From an uncultured Lachnospiraceae bacterium (GTDB taxonomy: Bacteria > Bacillota > Clostridia > Lachnospirales > Lachnospiraceae): a stretch of 64,000 nucleotides of DNA. The notes under the pieces are model-generated. The model was not told where the DNA came from, searched no databases, and saw only the letters and a program-made list of their open reading frames with translations. Shown piece by piece: positions 25,807 through 34,845 of this stretch. The position numbers were made by a program, and so were the translations under genes. The stretch's first letter is position 1. Each line of letters starts with the position of its first letter. Location: assembly GCA_934309145.1 (NCBI GenBank), contig CAKRCW010000010.1, positions 1 through 64,000 on the forward strand, given 5' to 3'.

Positions 25807-26071
25807 ACCGTGCAGCCGGGGAGTTAGCGGTGCCCTGTACCTGCAATCCGCTATAGCAGGGGTGATGGTTGGTCTCGGGTTGTCTTTTTGTGAGGCTGCC
25901 CTTGGTAAGTGGCGTTGATGTCTGGGTCTTGCGCGACAGGAATCTATGAACCGTGTCAGGTCGGGAACGAAGCAGCACTAAGTAGAACCTCTTGTGCGCC
26001 GTAAGGTCGCCTGGGCTGAGTTAACTGCTAAGGTAACGCTTATGAGAGCATCACAAAACCAGCCGCACGGT
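25807..26071 (+). ncRNA. ffs: Signal recognition particle RNA, large bacterial type
   Basis: The 5' end CCGTGC pairs with GCACGG at the 3' end, and a T-run follows (26071-26077) as terminator. The Alu domain is visible as GCCGGGGAGTTAGCGGTGCCC and CTGTACCTGCAATCCGCTATAGCAGGG-type segments. The conserved S-domain helix 8 is GTGTCAGGTC-GGGAAC-GAAGCAGCAC, with its GGAA loop and asymmetric internal loop. The length of about 265 nt fits the Bacillus/Clostridium 6S-like scRNA with an Alu domain. It has its own promoter. Confidence 0.95.
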
Positions 26072-26220
26072 TTTTTTATTGTTTTTTATGTTATAAAGCT
26101 CATTTTTAAGGAGTTTTTACAAAAAAACGCACAAAAATAAAAAAAACATATAGTAATTTTACAAAAATAATGATATCATAGTAACGATATTAAAAAATAC
26201 GTTGATTAGAGGTCTGGTCT

Positions 26221-26811
26221 ATGAATTATGCAGAAGTAATTGAATATGTCAAGAAGATGACTGCCGAGAATGGAAGACCGTCCAATTATCCGTTTAGAAG
26301 TCGTTATGAACATACAATGCGTGTATATAGATGGGCAATTAAGCTTCAGTCTAAATTAGGTGGAGACTTGGATGTTATCGTTTTAGCAGCATTGTTACAT
26401 GATATTGGTTGGGATGATAAGAGACCTCATGCAGAGGTTGGAGCTGAGCTGGCTGTAGAGTATATGGACAGTATAGGTGTAGATCCTGATATAATAAGAC
26501 GTGTCGGTGAGATTATCATGATTCATGAGGATAAGGACACTGATGCCGAACTATCACTTGAATGTAAGATTGTTATGGATGCAGATTTGTTAGATGAAGT
26601 TGGAGCTATCGGTATTTTATGGGATGCCATGGCAACTGCTTGTGAAGATGATGCCAGTTATAAGAGAGCATATTACAGGATTAAGAATTATTACAGAATT
26701 AATAAGCCGAAGATAAGAAGATGCAAGACAGATGCAGCCAGAGCAGAGTATACTAAGCGTATGCAGATGATTGAGAATTATATATATCAGTTAGAAAAAG
26801 AATTATTCTAA
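26221..26811 (+). CDS. HD-domain phosphohydrolase
   Basis: A 196-aa HD-superfamily protein with metal ligands H31, H60-D61 (LLHDIGWDD) and D122 (VMDADLLDEVG), plus the AEVGAELA and HEDKD segments of the small YpgQ/YedJ-like group. It probably hydrolyses a nucleotide or similar phosphate; the substrate is unknown. A TTAGAGG site precedes the ATG. A strong hairpin terminator follows and is shared with murG on the other strand. Confidence 0.85.
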   Translation: MNYAEVIEYVKKMTAENGRPSNYPFRSRYEHTMRVYRWAIKLQSKLGGDLDVIVLAALLHDIGWDDKRPHAEVGAELAVEYMDSIGVDPDIIRRVGEIIMIHEDKDTDAELSLECKIVMDADLLDEVGAIGILWDAMATACEDDASYKRAYYRIKNYYRINKPKIRRCKTDAARAEYTKRMQMIENYIYQLEKELF

Positions 26812-26816
26812 ATAAG

Positions 26817-26868
26817 ACGAGCTGTCATACTAGGAACTTTTAGTTTCTCCATATGACAGCTCGTTTTA
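26817..26868. terminator. Bidirectional terminator between HD gene and murG
   Basis: ACGAGCTGTCATA (26817-26829) pairs perfectly with TATGACAGCTCGT (26852-26864), followed by a T-run for the plus strand. The A-rich start on the other side is weaker but can serve murG. Confidence 0.8.
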
Positions 26869-26872
26869 TATA

Positions 26873-27943
26873 TTATTTATTTCCACATACCTCGTCTATA
26901 AGGTCAACTATAATTTCTGTGGCATTTACAGAGTTGGCATTTTTCATTGTTGCGATGTATTTATCGCGGTTTTCGTACATATCATTTACTGCCTCAAGGA
27001 AGGATTCATTAGTAAGTGTCTCCTCAGACAACATCTTGGCATAACCGCTCTTTTCAAATGAAGTTGCATTAAGCACCTGGTCGCCACGACTTGCTGATAG
27101 TGGAAGTGGAATAAGGATGCTAGGCTTGTGAAGTGCAAGCAGCTCACATATAGCATTTGCGCCTGCTCTGGAAATTACTATGTCAGCCATAGCAAGCAAA
27201 TCCTTCATCTCATCCTTAATGTACTCAAATTGAACATAATTAGGAACATTGTCATAATCATGGTTGGTTTTGCCCTTGCCGCACAAATGAACGACATTAA
27301 ACTTGGCAGTCAGCTCATTAAGGCATGACCATATTATTTCATTTACATGAAGTGCACCGCTGCTTCCACCCATTACAAGCAGGGTAGGCCTTACCTCAGT
27401 AAAACCACAGAATTTCATTGCCTGTGCAGAGTTTCCTTCATATAGCTCCTGTCGTATAGGAGTTCCGGTTACCACAGCCTTATCCTTAGGAAGATTAGCT
27501 GCGGCTTCAGGGAAATTACAGCATATCTTAGTTGCCTTAGGAAGGCATATCTTGTTGGCAAGTCCCGGAGACATATCAGATTCATGTATTACACATGGAA
27601 TCTTTCTTGAGCTTGCTGCAAGTACAACAGGAACTGATACAAAACCACCCTTTGAGAAAACTACATCAGGGTTAATCTCCTTCATCAGTTTTTTAGCTTC
27701 AGAGAAGCCTTTGATAACACGAAATGGATCAGAGAAGTTTCTTAAGCTAAAGTATCTTCTCAGCTTGCCTGTTGCAATTCCGTGATAGGTAATTCCCATA
27801 TCCTCAATAAGCTTTTTCTCGATTCCGTCGTAGGAACCTATATAATGTATATTATAGCCTCTGTCGAGCAGATTAGGTATAAGAGCCATGTTAGGTGTAA
27901 CGTGTCCGGCAGTACCGCCGCCGGTAAGAACTATTCGTTTCAT
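26873..27943 (-). CDS. murG: UDP-GlcNAc--lipid I N-acetylglucosaminyltransferase
   Basis: A 356-aa GT28 glycosyltransferase that converts lipid I to lipid II on the inner face of the membrane. It shows the N-terminal GGGTAGHVTPN loop, FSKGGFVSVPVVLAA, IHESDMSPGLANK, the LLVMGGSSGALHVN loop and the UDP-binding ADIVISRAGANAICELLALHKPSILIPLPLS. All are in the expected order and the length is normal. It stands apart from the dcw cluster, as is common in Lachnospiraceae. Confidence 0.95.
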   Translation of the reverse strand: MKRIVLTGGGTAGHVTPNMALIPNLLDRGYNIHYIGSYDGIEKKLIEDMGITYHGIATGKLRRYFSLRNFSDPFRVIKGFSEAKKLMKEINPDVVFSKGGFVSVPVVLAASSRKIPCVIHESDMSPGLANKICLPKATKICCNFPEAAANLPKDKAVVTGTPIRQELYEGNSAQAMKFCGFTEVRPTLLVMGGSSGALHVNEIIWSCLNELTAKFNVVHLCGKGKTNHDYDNVPNYVQFEYIKDEMKDLLAMADIVISRAGANAICELLALHKPSILIPLPLSASRGDQVLNATSFEKSGYAKMLSEETLTNESFLEAVNDMYENRDKYIATMKNANSVNATEIIVDLIDEVCGNK

Positions 27944-27978
27944 ATATCCTCCATAGGTTCATGTAAATGAACTTTAAT

Positions 27979-28215
27979 TTATATGCTTTGCTTTAATGCC
28001 TGAGCTAACTGGTCAGGGCAGGATGTATTCTTGAAGCCGCAGGTTGTTCCCTCAAGCTTCTCAATTACCTCAGCAGGTGTCATACCATCTACTAATTTGG
28101 ATATACCTTTAAGGTTACCGTTACAGCCTCCTGTGAACTTAACGTTTCTGACCTTTCCGTCAATTATGTCGTATTCTATTACCTGTGAACAGGTACCTTT
28201 TGTCTTATAAGTCAT
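27979..28215 (-). CDS. TSCPD domain protein (TIGR03905-like)
   Basis: A 78-aa protein in which MTYKTKGTCSQVIEYDI follows the GAAAGAGGCG site; an in-frame ATG at 28257 gives 14 more residues and was not chosen. Conserved GGCNGNLKGISKLVDGM and a C-terminal TSCPDQLAQAL motif define the TSCPD family, a small Cys-containing domain also found at the end of class II ribonucleotide reductases. Function unproven. It lies 36 nt upstream of murG in the same direction. Confidence 0.85.
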   Translation of the reverse strand: MTYKTKGTCSQVIEYDIIDGKVRNVKFTGGCNGNLKGISKLVDGMTPAEVIEKLEGTTCGFKNTSCPDQLAQALKQSI

Positions 28216-28464
28216 AGTATCGCCTCTTTCTATATTATATGCATTTTCTAAAGACATATTATAAAGGTTGTTAATGTAACATTAAGGGAAGTATAACATA
28301 AAATATTAAGGTGTTAAAGGTGTTTTTTGTCGCCTTTTCGGATAAAAGTACGATGCAAAAAGCTTGCTTTCTCAACTTCGCCTTTTCTATAATTGCCCCA
28401 TCAAGACAGATACACTGTCATGTCAGGTGTCTGTAATGAAAAAATTTGGAAAGAGGGAAATCAT

Positions 28465-29154
28465 ATGTTGGAGAGAGTTTTGGACATGGGAACCGGTATC
28501 TATATTCTATGGGGAATAGGAGTGTTTGGTTTACTTCTTAAGATGATTGCCAGTACATATTTGAGAGGAATGATTAAAGCATCAGAGAACATGTCTACTA
28601 CAAAGAGGACAAGCCTTCGGATTATGCGTCAGAAATATGAAAATGGAAGAAACCTCGGAATCAACAACGGAAGCGGAGCTGCATTTGCGGAAAAAAATAT
28701 ACGCGGGCTCAGGCTGATAGCCATGCCGCTTGAGTTTTGGCGACGGTCAGGGCAATTTCTTACATGTGTCACCTGTATAGTTATGGCTGGTGGATTTCTG
28801 TATTATGATGTTACATGGAGGGGAAGCCCAGAGATGGTGACTTTTATTGCAAATGGTATTATTGTATGTGCATTTTTGCTTGCACTTGAGAATATATTTT
28901 TAATAAATAATAAAGTGGAAATGTTGAAAGCAAATGTCAGGGATTATCTGGAAAATCTTACTCCCGCCAGAGCAGAAAAAAACAGGCTGGCTGTTGGTGT
29001 GAAGAAAAAAATGCCTGATAAGGCGGTGGTCACTCAGGCGGATAAGCTGACAGATAAGATGGCTCAAATGGAGACTGCTGTTGCTGCACCTTCCGTATAT
29101 GACGAGAGAGCCTCTGATGCCCTGAATAACTTTCTACAGGAATATTTCTCTTGA
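28465..29154 (+). CDS. Membrane protein of unknown function upstream of pdaA
   Basis: A 229-aa protein with a helix at the N-terminus (about 8-33) and two more near 105-125 and 133-155, then a Lys-rich cytoplasmic tail (about 165-229). The region between helix 1 and helix 2 (SLRIMRQKYENGRNLGINN) is basic. The start at 28465 follows AGAGGGAAATCAT; an open frame from 28393 lacks a ribosome site. It overlaps the pdaA-like gene by 4 nt, so the two are probably coupled, but no family could be named. Confidence 0.6.
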   Translation: MLERVLDMGTGIYILWGIGVFGLLLKMIASTYLRGMIKASENMSTTKRTSLRIMRQKYENGRNLGINNGSGAAFAEKNIRGLRLIAMPLEFWRRSGQFLTCVTCIVMAGGFLYYDVTWRGSPEMVTFIANGIIVCAFLLALENIFLINNKVEMLKANVRDYLENLTPARAEKNRLAVGVKKKMPDKAVVTQADKLTDKMAQMETAVAAPSVYDERASDALNNFLQEYFS

Positions 29155-30104
29155 AGAATAGGAAAATAAGAAATATAGCCGTTATGGCTCTAGTGGTTAT
29201 TGTATTGTTTTTAATGTTAAAAGGGGGATTTTTATCGGGGATAGGGGAAAAGCTTGCATTTATAAGCTATGACGATGAGGAACTACATACTGATACCGAT
29301 GGCAGTGAGGAGGAGAGCGCATCCTGTGGTGATGCGAGATATCTGACACTCCCTATTGATGAAAAGGTTCGTGACAAGGAAACATACTATGACTATCCGA
29401 ATGACATGCTTGCGTGGTGGTTTAAACGCGATGACAATCATGGACCGAGCGGATGTGATGATACCTTAGATATTTCAGAATATGGCGCCTATTATCTGGA
29501 TAAAAATGCGGAAGCGGTATATGAGGAGACAGGGGAAAAGGTAATATATCTTACATTTGATTGTGGTTATGAAAATGGATATACAAATCAGATTTTAGAT
29601 GTCTTAGAAACGCAGGATGTGCCGGCATGTTTTTTTGTGACTAAGACATTTATAAGGGATAATCCTGAGATTGTGAAACGTATGAAGGAGGAGGGACATC
29701 AGGTAGGTAATCATACAATAACCCATCCGTCCATGCCGAGCAAGTCATATGAGGAAATTATTCAGGAGGTTACGGGGTGTGCTGATTATATGAAGGAGGT
29801 CACCGGATATGATATGGATCCGTACCTGCGCCCACCGAGGGGAGAATACAGTGCACGTACCCTGATGCTTACCCATGACTTAGGTTACAAAACTATATTT
29901 TGGAGCATGGCATATCTGGATTATGATGTAAATAACCAGCCGGGTGTTGATTTTGTTGTCAATCATTTTAATAAATATCACCATAACGGTGCAATTATAT
30001 TGATGCATAATGTGTCTGCGTCTAATGCCGGTGCCTTAGATACGGTTATCACCAATCTGAAGGCGGAGGGATACCGGTTTGCGAGTTTGAATGAACTCTG
30101 GTAG
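29151..30104 (+). CDS. Polysaccharide deacetylase, PdaA-like
   Basis: A 317-aa NodB-domain deacetylase with an N-terminal membrane anchor (about 8-28). Residues about 105-317 carry YLTFDCGYENGYT (catalytic Asp), HTITHPSM (metal HxxxH) and RPPRGEYS. The layout fits the delta-lactam-forming muramoyl deacetylase PdaA, which trims spore cortex peptidoglycan; an acetylxylan or other wall role is possible. The start is TTG, overlapping the previous stop (TTGA), with AGGA upstream. A terminator follows at 30147. Confidence 0.85.
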   Translation: MKNRKIRNIAVMALVVIVLFLMLKGGFLSGIGEKLAFISYDDEELHTDTDGSEEESASCGDARYLTLPIDEKVRDKETYYDYPNDMLAWWFKRDDNHGPSGCDDTLDISEYGAYYLDKNAEAVYEETGEKVIYLTFDCGYENGYTNQILDVLETQDVPACFFVTKTFIRDNPEIVKRMKEEGHQVGNHTITHPSMPSKSYEEIIQEVTGCADYMKEVTGYDMDPYLRPPRGEYSARTLMLTHDLGYKTIFWSMAYLDYDVNNQPGVDFVVNHFNKYHHNGAIILMHNVSASNAGALDTVITNLKAEGYRFASLNELW

Positions 30105-30146
30105 TAAATAGTTTAAAAATATATATAGAATAGATAGAAAATCTTG

Positions 30147-30182
30147 GCATCGCAACCTGTCTGATGGTTGCGGTGCTATTTT
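30147..30182 (+). terminator. Rho-independent terminator after the pdaA-like gene
   Basis: GCATCGCAACC (30147-30157) pairs with GGTTGCGGTGC (30166-30176) with one G-T pair, followed by a T-rich tail. It overlaps the -35 element of the pgi promoter. Confidence 0.7.
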
Positions 30183-30196
30183 ATTTGTGATACAAT
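30168..30196 (+). promoter_or_regulatory. Promoter for pgi
   Basis: TTGCGG (30168-30173) and TACAAT (30191-30196) with a 17-nt spacer. The -35 lies within the right arm of the preceding terminator. The start of pgi is about 88 nt downstream. Confidence 0.5.
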
Positions 30197-30283
30197 CAAT
30201 CCAAATGCAGGCTTGCAGGAGACGGAGTGCGTATTGCCGTGTGCCTGGTGAAAGCTGAGTAGTAATAAAAGGAGATAAGGAAC

Positions 30284-31639
30284 ATGGCACAGACAATTAA
30301 GTTTGATTTTAGTAACACCGAGTTCATGGCATCAAAGGATGATATAGCTGCAATCGAAGATAAGGTTGTCGCTGCAAAAAAGACATTGCTTGACAAGACA
30401 GGCGAAGGAAACGATTTCCTTGGATGGATAGACCTTCCTGTTGACTATGACAAGGAGGAGTTTGCAAGAATTAAGAAGGCAGCAGCTAAGATTCAGTCAG
30501 ATTCAGATGTACTCGTTGTAATTGGTATCGGTGGTTCATACCTTGGTGCGAGAGCTGCTATCGAGGCACTCAGACACAGCTTCTACAATTCAGTAGATAA
30601 GTCAGTTCGTAAGACACCTGAGATTTACTATGCAGGAAGCAACATCAGCAGTACATATATGGCACATTTGCTTCAGGTAATCGGTGACAGAGATTTCTCT
30701 ATCAATATCATTTCTAAGTCAGGTACAACAACTGAGCCTGGTATTGCAACAAGAATCTTCAAGAAGAAGTTAATTGAGAAATATGGCAAGGCTGAGGCAG
30801 CTAAGAGAATATATGCCACAACAGATAAGGCAAAGGGAGCTCTTAAGACACTCGCTACAGAGGAAGGCTATGAGACATTCGTAGTACCTGATGATGTAGG
30901 AGGACGTTTTTCAGTTCTTACAGCAGTAGGTCTTTTGCCTATAGCAGTAAGTGGTGCAGATATAGACAAGCTTATGGAAGGTGCAGCATCAGCAAGAAAG
31001 GATTGTATTGCAGAGGATTTCGCAGCATCAGATGCTATGAAGTATGCAGCAGTTCGAAATGTACTTTACAATAAGGGTAAGTCAATAGAGATACTTGCTA
31101 ACTTTGAGCCAGCTCTTCACTATGTATCAGAGTGGTGGAAGCAGCTTTACGGAGAGAGCGAGGGTAAGGATGGAAAGGGATTATTCCCAACAGCAACAGA
31201 CTTCACAACAGACCTTCACTCACTTGGCCAGTTTATTCAGCAGGGAACACAGAATCATTTTGAGACAGTTGTAAATGTACTTAATCCAACATGTGAGATA
31301 GTTATGGAGGCTGAGGACACAGACCTTGACGGACTTAACTACCTTGCAGGCAAGACAGTTGATTTCGCTAATAAGAGTGCTATGAATGGAACAATTCTTG
31401 CACATGTTGATGGTGGAATTCCTATCATCCGTATTGATATGGATAGAATAGACGAGTTTTCGCTCGGAGAGTTATTCTATACATTTGAGTTTGCTTGTGG
31501 TATAAGCGGATATGTACTTGGCGTTAATCCATTTAACCAGCCAGGTGTTGAGAGCTACAAGAAGAACATGTTTGCTTTACTTGGTAAGCCTGGTAATGAG
31601 GAGCTCGGTAAGGAATTGTTGGCCAGACTTAACAAATAA
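30284..31639 (+). CDS. pgi: Glucose-6-phosphate isomerase
   Basis: A 451-aa cytoplasmic isomerase interconverting glucose-6-phosphate and fructose-6-phosphate. Signatures are VIGIGGSYLGARAAIEAL, the phosphate loop SKSGTTTEPG, GGRFSVLTAVGLLPI, and the C-terminal NPFNQPGVESYKKNMFALLG with the catalytic Lys. Length matches the short Firmicutes form. An AAAAGGAGA site precedes the ATG. Codons are clearly biased toward a highly expressed set, as expected for glycolysis. Confidence 0.96.
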   Translation: MAQTIKFDFSNTEFMASKDDIAAIEDKVVAAKKTLLDKTGEGNDFLGWIDLPVDYDKEEFARIKKAAAKIQSDSDVLVVIGIGGSYLGARAAIEALRHSFYNSVDKSVRKTPEIYYAGSNISSTYMAHLLQVIGDRDFSINIISKSGTTTEPGIATRIFKKKLIEKYGKAEAAKRIYATTDKAKGALKTLATEEGYETFVVPDDVGGRFSVLTAVGLLPIAVSGADIDKLMEGAASARKDCIAEDFAASDAMKYAAVRNVLYNKGKSIEILANFEPALHYVSEWWKQLYGESEGKDGKGLFPTATDFTTDLHSLGQFIQQGTQNHFETVVNVLNPTCEIVMEAEDTDLDGLNYLAGKTVDFANKSAMNGTILAHVDGGIPIIRIDMDRIDEFSLGELFYTFEFACGISGYVLGVNPFNQPGVESYKKNMFALLGKPGNEELGKELLARLNK

Positions 31640-31788
31640 TTAAAAAATTATTTGAAATTTACTGTATATATTGTTTTATAATGGACATAATTTAAGTGTA
31701 GCGGTTATCTATATTTGATGACCATAACTCATTTCTTATCATAGGTTGTTTAATACAGCTTATGAACGGATTATTTAGGAGGAAGATT

Positions 31789-31953
31789 ATGTCAACAAAC
31801 AATAATCAGTCAAACAACCAGAGTAATAACCAGAAGAACAATCAGTCAAATAACCAGAGTAACAATCAGAAAAACAACCAGAGTAATAGCCAGAAGAATA
31901 ATCAGAGCAACAATCAGAAGAATAACCAGAGTAACAGCTACGATTGTTACTAG
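31789..31953 (+). CDS. Small Asn/Gln-rich repeat peptide
   Basis: A 54-aa peptide starting MSTNNNQSNNQ after TAGGAGGAAG; the frame also opens at 31762 without a site. It is almost entirely SNNQ and KNNQ units (about eleven tetrapeptides) and ends SYDCY. It has no hydrophobic segment and is hydrophilic and basic. Similar N/Q-rich short proteins occur in Lachnospiraceae and may be spore-associated, but that is a recollection, not evidence. A promoter of its own was not clear, and a strong terminator follows. Confidence 0.7.
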   Translation: MSTNNNQSNNQSNNQKNNQSNNQSNNQKNNQSNSQKNNQSNNQKNNQSNSYDCY

Positions 31954-31997
31954 ACACCCCCTTGAGAAGTCAGGTACGGAATAACCAGTATCTGGAG

Positions 31998-32027
31998 GCT
32001 GCCACATTTTGTGTGGCAGCTTTTTTT
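31998..32027 (+). terminator. Rho-independent terminator after the N/Q-rich peptide gene
   Basis: GCTGCCACA (31998-32006), a TTTTG loop region, then TGTGGCAGC (32012-32020) and seven T. A textbook terminator; its right half is repeated at the far side of the next cassette. Confidence 0.88.
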
Positions 32028-32033
32028 ATTGCA
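32012..32033 (+). repeat. Left direct repeat of the LXG-like cassette
   Basis: TGTGGCAGC, a T-run, A and TGCA. This 22-nt stretch recurs at 36578-36599 with two differences (T/C at position 10 and T/C at position 18). The two copies bracket the 32.1-36.5 kb accessory genes. Confidence 0.6.
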
Positions 32034-32102
32034 TAAATACTACTTATGTGTTAATCTGATAGATGAAGGGGTTGAAATGATTACTAACAGGAGTGTATAA
32101 CT

Positions 32103-32531
32103 ATGAGTGTGGGTGAGCTTAAGCTCAATATTCGTCATGCACAGGAGAATATTGAAAATAAGAGTTATCAAATTAAAATGTGGAATGAACGTATCGAAAG
32201 ATACAATCAGAAATTGAAAGAACTTGCATATAAACAGGAAACAGTTAAGAATTTCTATATATCTAAGAGAAACAAAATAAATGATGCAGTGCCATTTGCA
32301 AAGGGGAGAGCTATAGAGTCAGCCATATTGATTTATGATGATTTGTATGATTACTCTAAGCAAAATCAGCTTGTACAGGAGCTTGAGGGAATGATTTATT
32401 TTGTACGGGAAAATATCAAGCATATTGAAGATAAAATATATGAAGCACAAAGAGATGTTGGGCTTTTAGAACGAAATATTAAAAATTGGAAAAAAGATAT
32501 AAAAAAATTGGATAAGGGGGAGGGACATTAG
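32103..32531 (+). CDS. Coiled-coil protein, YwqH/DUF5082-like
   Basis: A 142-aa, almost wholly helical, highly charged protein (residues about 5-60 and 75-138 are predicted coiled coils) with no signal peptide or membrane segment. It is first in an operon that continues with two small helical proteins and a 571-aa LXG-like protein. Genes of this size and character (YwqH, DUF5082) precede LXG effectors in Bacillus type VII loci and act as secretion partners. The assignment is by layout rather than clear motif. AACAGGAGTG precedes the ATG. Confidence 0.6.
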   Translation: MSVGELKLNIRHAQENIENKSYQIKMWNERIERYNQKLKELAYKQETVKNFYISKRNKINDAVPFAKGRAIESAILIYDDLYDYSKQNQLVQELEGMIYFVRENIKHIEDKIYEAQRDVGLLERNIKNWKKDIKKLDKGEGH

Positions 32532-32534
32532 ATA

Positions 32535-32834
32535 ATGGCGAATGATTTAATAATTCATGATGAAGAGTATGATGAATACAAAGAAAAACTTAATTCAATA
32601 GCAGAGGATATTGAAGAGAAATTTGTTTATTTGACAGAGCAATTAAGGATGGTATGCACCTACGGTATAATAGAAGGGAATGTGCATGATAATCTAAGTT
32701 TATTTGTTGATGCCTTAGATGGTATGAAGGGACAGTTAGCATTTTTCACAGATCAAATGGGAGTAGATTCTATGGAATATATAGCGGAGGTTGAGGAATT
32801 GGATTGTGCTATTTATGAGGGAGGAAGAGAGTGA
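32535..32834 (+). CDS. Small helical protein, possible type VII partner 1
   Basis: A 99-aa acidic helical protein. It starts at the ATG 3 nt after the previous stop, with GGGGGAGGG about 12 nt upstream. No WXG motif is seen, but its length and two-helix pattern (about 10-45 and 55-95) fit the WXG100/DUF5344-like chaperones encoded beside LXG effectors. It overlaps the next gene by 4 nt. The function is inferred from context only. Confidence 0.55.
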   Translation: MANDLIIHDEEYDEYKEKLNSIAEDIEEKFVYLTEQLRMVCTYGIIEGNVHDNLSLFVDALDGMKGQLAFFTDQMGVDSMEYIAEVEELDCAIYEGGRE

Positions 32835-33133
32835 GTAATTCAACAACAAATGTAAGTTATCAGGTAATTGATGAGTGTATTAATAATTTAAATCAGAGGG
32901 TTAATGACTATTCGATACAAGTCGAACTAGGTAGATTAAGTCAGTTATTTTGTAATAGCAATGGTTCTACGCTAGAGGAGATAAAAGAAACTGTAAAGGA
33001 TTTGCAGGAGGCACATCAATTTGTTGTTGATATGATGATTGAGTCACAAAAAATGTTGATGACAGCCAAAAGTTTATTTCAAAATTTGGATAATGATATG
33101 AGTCTTAATATAGGGGGGAATGGGGAAGCGTGA
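32831..33133 (+). CDS. Small helical protein, possible type VII partner 2
   Basis: A 100-aa helical protein with a GTG start inside GTGA, which overlaps the previous stop, and a 4-nt overlap with the next gene in the same manner. It is predicted as two helices (about 10-45 and 48-90) with a Gly/Asn tail. No WXG or YxxxD signal was found. Tight coupling with the large downstream gene suggests the products act together, as partner and effector. Confidence 0.55.
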   Translation: MSNSTTNVSYQVIDECINNLNQRVNDYSIQVELGRLSQLFCNSNGSTLEEIKETVKDLQEAHQFVVDMMIESQKMLMTAKSLFQNLDNDMSLNIGGNGEA

Positions 33134-34845
33134 TACGAGATTTTTCAATATATGCAGAAGATACCATATTAGGATATGTGGATTTTAAAGAAACAGAAGG
33201 AAACGGTATGTATAGTGTCACATTTAGTGAGGCTGAATTGGCTGAGTATGAAAAGTACAGAGATGATATTCAATATCATATGAATAACATAGAATTACAT
33301 CATCAATACCTTATACAGATGGATGGTTATACACGAGAAACTATTGAGCAGATATTTGCAGATGTTAGGCAGTTTGATCAAGATTACGCGAAAGTAATAT
33401 ATGACGATAAATGTACGACGTATAATCCTTATAAAACAACTATGAAGTCATTGCTTGACAGTATAAAGGTATCGCATGTTGGACAAGGTGTATCAGATGT
33501 TGATGGTAGTATATTTTGCGATACAGCTACATTTTCTACACAGATTACTAATGCCGGTGGGGGATTGCTTGAAGAAGTCTATCGGCAATTGCAGGATGAC
33601 GATGCATTTATAGAATTGATGAAGAGGGATATAAATGAGGTTAAGCCATGGGAGCTAGTAGCGTTATCTATGCGATTTGATGACTGCATCTATGTAGATT
33701 CAAATGGTAAATATCAAGTGGATAATGATATGTTGTCACAATTAATTGATATGTGTTATGAAAGAACAGAATTTAGAGAATATGTTAGCCAACCAGATGT
33801 AACAATAGATGGATATGCAACATACGAAATGTATCCGATTATGTCTTTGCTGGCTGAATATAAGAATAATTATACAGATTATAATGTGAGTATATATACA
33901 GATAGGGATGACAAGAGAGAAAAGAAAATTGATAAGATTATAGCACAGTGTTATGTAACTGATGTTATTTATGCAGTGAGTACGTATTATTCAAGTATTA
34001 AGTTAGATACTGTATATGACAAAGACTACACTAAGCTTCATATAGGGATTGACAATAGTAGTCAGGAGAAGATGGTTATATATGTTGATAATATGTATGA
34101 AGAAAAAAGAAATGATATAACGATATATGGATTTTCAGAGGATTTGTCAGCTAATGGTGATAAAGCAAAAAAAGAGGCTGATGCAAGTGAAGTAGTTGAT
34201 TCTGCTGAGGAGGTTTTAGTTAGGTTTACGTCTGAATTTTTTTCTAAGAGTACAGGTAAATATGTTGGAATCTTAGCGGAGCAGACACCAGTTATAGGGG
34301 ACATATATAAGGTGTATAATTATATAAAATCAGCTAAGTCAGTTATTAATGCTTATACTGATGCGGAGGAAAATAATGCTGAAGTAAAAACAATAGTAAA
34401 AAATGATGAACTGCTTATGGCTGCAAAGGCATTGAATTGTTATGGTTCAGTTATACAGTATGAAAAGATGGTTACTGTGAGCCATTTATCAGGAAATGAG
34501 ACATCAAATATTATTGATTTAGCATTATACAATGAATATAGCGAAGAACCTGAAATAACGCAGGAGCAATTGGATAGTGAGTTTGTTGCTTTAATGTCGG
34601 GCGAGTGTACATATAGTGAATGCGTGTCTATAGATGCTATACAAACATTTAATCGTGCAAGTGGACATGGTGGGGAAGAACATCCATTATATATTTATGA
34701 CGATTATATTGATTGTTATTTAAAGGAAGAATATATGTATGAACATAAATATCAGGCAACCGATTTGCAATTACAAGAAGCTGCTCAATATGCAGCAGAA
34801 AGATGGCACGAGGATGAGAATGAAATATATGAAAATAGGAAGTAA
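33130..34845 (+). CDS. LXG/type-VII-effector-like protein with repeated C-terminal domain
   Basis: A 571-aa protein, GTG start overlapping the previous stop. Residues about 1-110 are helical. The middle is acidic and Tyr-rich. Around 380-410 is a Gly/Ile stretch (YVGILAEQTPVIGDIYKVYNYI) like the segment before toxin domains in LXG proteins. The last about 150 residues (from KALNCYGSV through FNRASGHGGEEHP to EAAQYAAERWHEDENE) recur in the three following genes. No known toxin motif was identified in this domain. The base composition is far more AT-rich than in flanking genes. Effector function is inferred from operon layout. Confidence 0.6.
   Translation: MIRDFSIYAEDTILGYVDFKETEGNGMYSVTFSEAELAEYEKYRDDIQYHMNNIELHHQYLIQMDGYTRETIEQIFADVRQFDQDYAKVIYDDKCTTYNPYKTTMKSLLDSIKVSHVGQGVSDVDGSIFCDTATFSTQITNAGGGLLEEVYRQLQDDDAFIELMKRDINEVKPWELVALSMRFDDCIYVDSNGKYQVDNDMLSQLIDMCYERTEFREYVSQPDVTIDGYATYEMYPIMSLLAEYKNNYTDYNVSIYTDRDDKREKKIDKIIAQCYVTDVIYAVSTYYSSIKLDTVYDKDYTKLHIGIDNSSQEKMVIYVDNMYEEKRNDITIYGFSEDLSANGDKAKKEADASEVVDSAEEVLVRFTSEFFSKSTGKYVGILAEQTPVIGDIYKVYNYIKSAKSVINAYTDAEENNAEVKTIVKNDELLMAAKALNCYGSVIQYEKMVTVSHLSGNETSNIIDLALYNEYSEEPEITQEQLDSEFVALMSGECTYSECVSIDAIQTFNRASGHGGEEHPLYIYDDYIDCYLKEEYMYEHKYQATDLQLQEAAQYAAERWHEDENEIYENRK

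Noticed and set aside
25807..26071. tmRNA or RNase P RNA
   Set aside because: The GGAA-loop helix 8 with GAAGCAGCAC and the GGGGAG/GCGGTG Alu elements are specific to SRP RNA.
31789..31953. Short tandem DNA repeats that could be taken for a CRISPR-like array
   Set aside because: The units are about 12 nt, without spacers, and encode in-frame SNNQ/KNNQ repeats behind a ribosome site.
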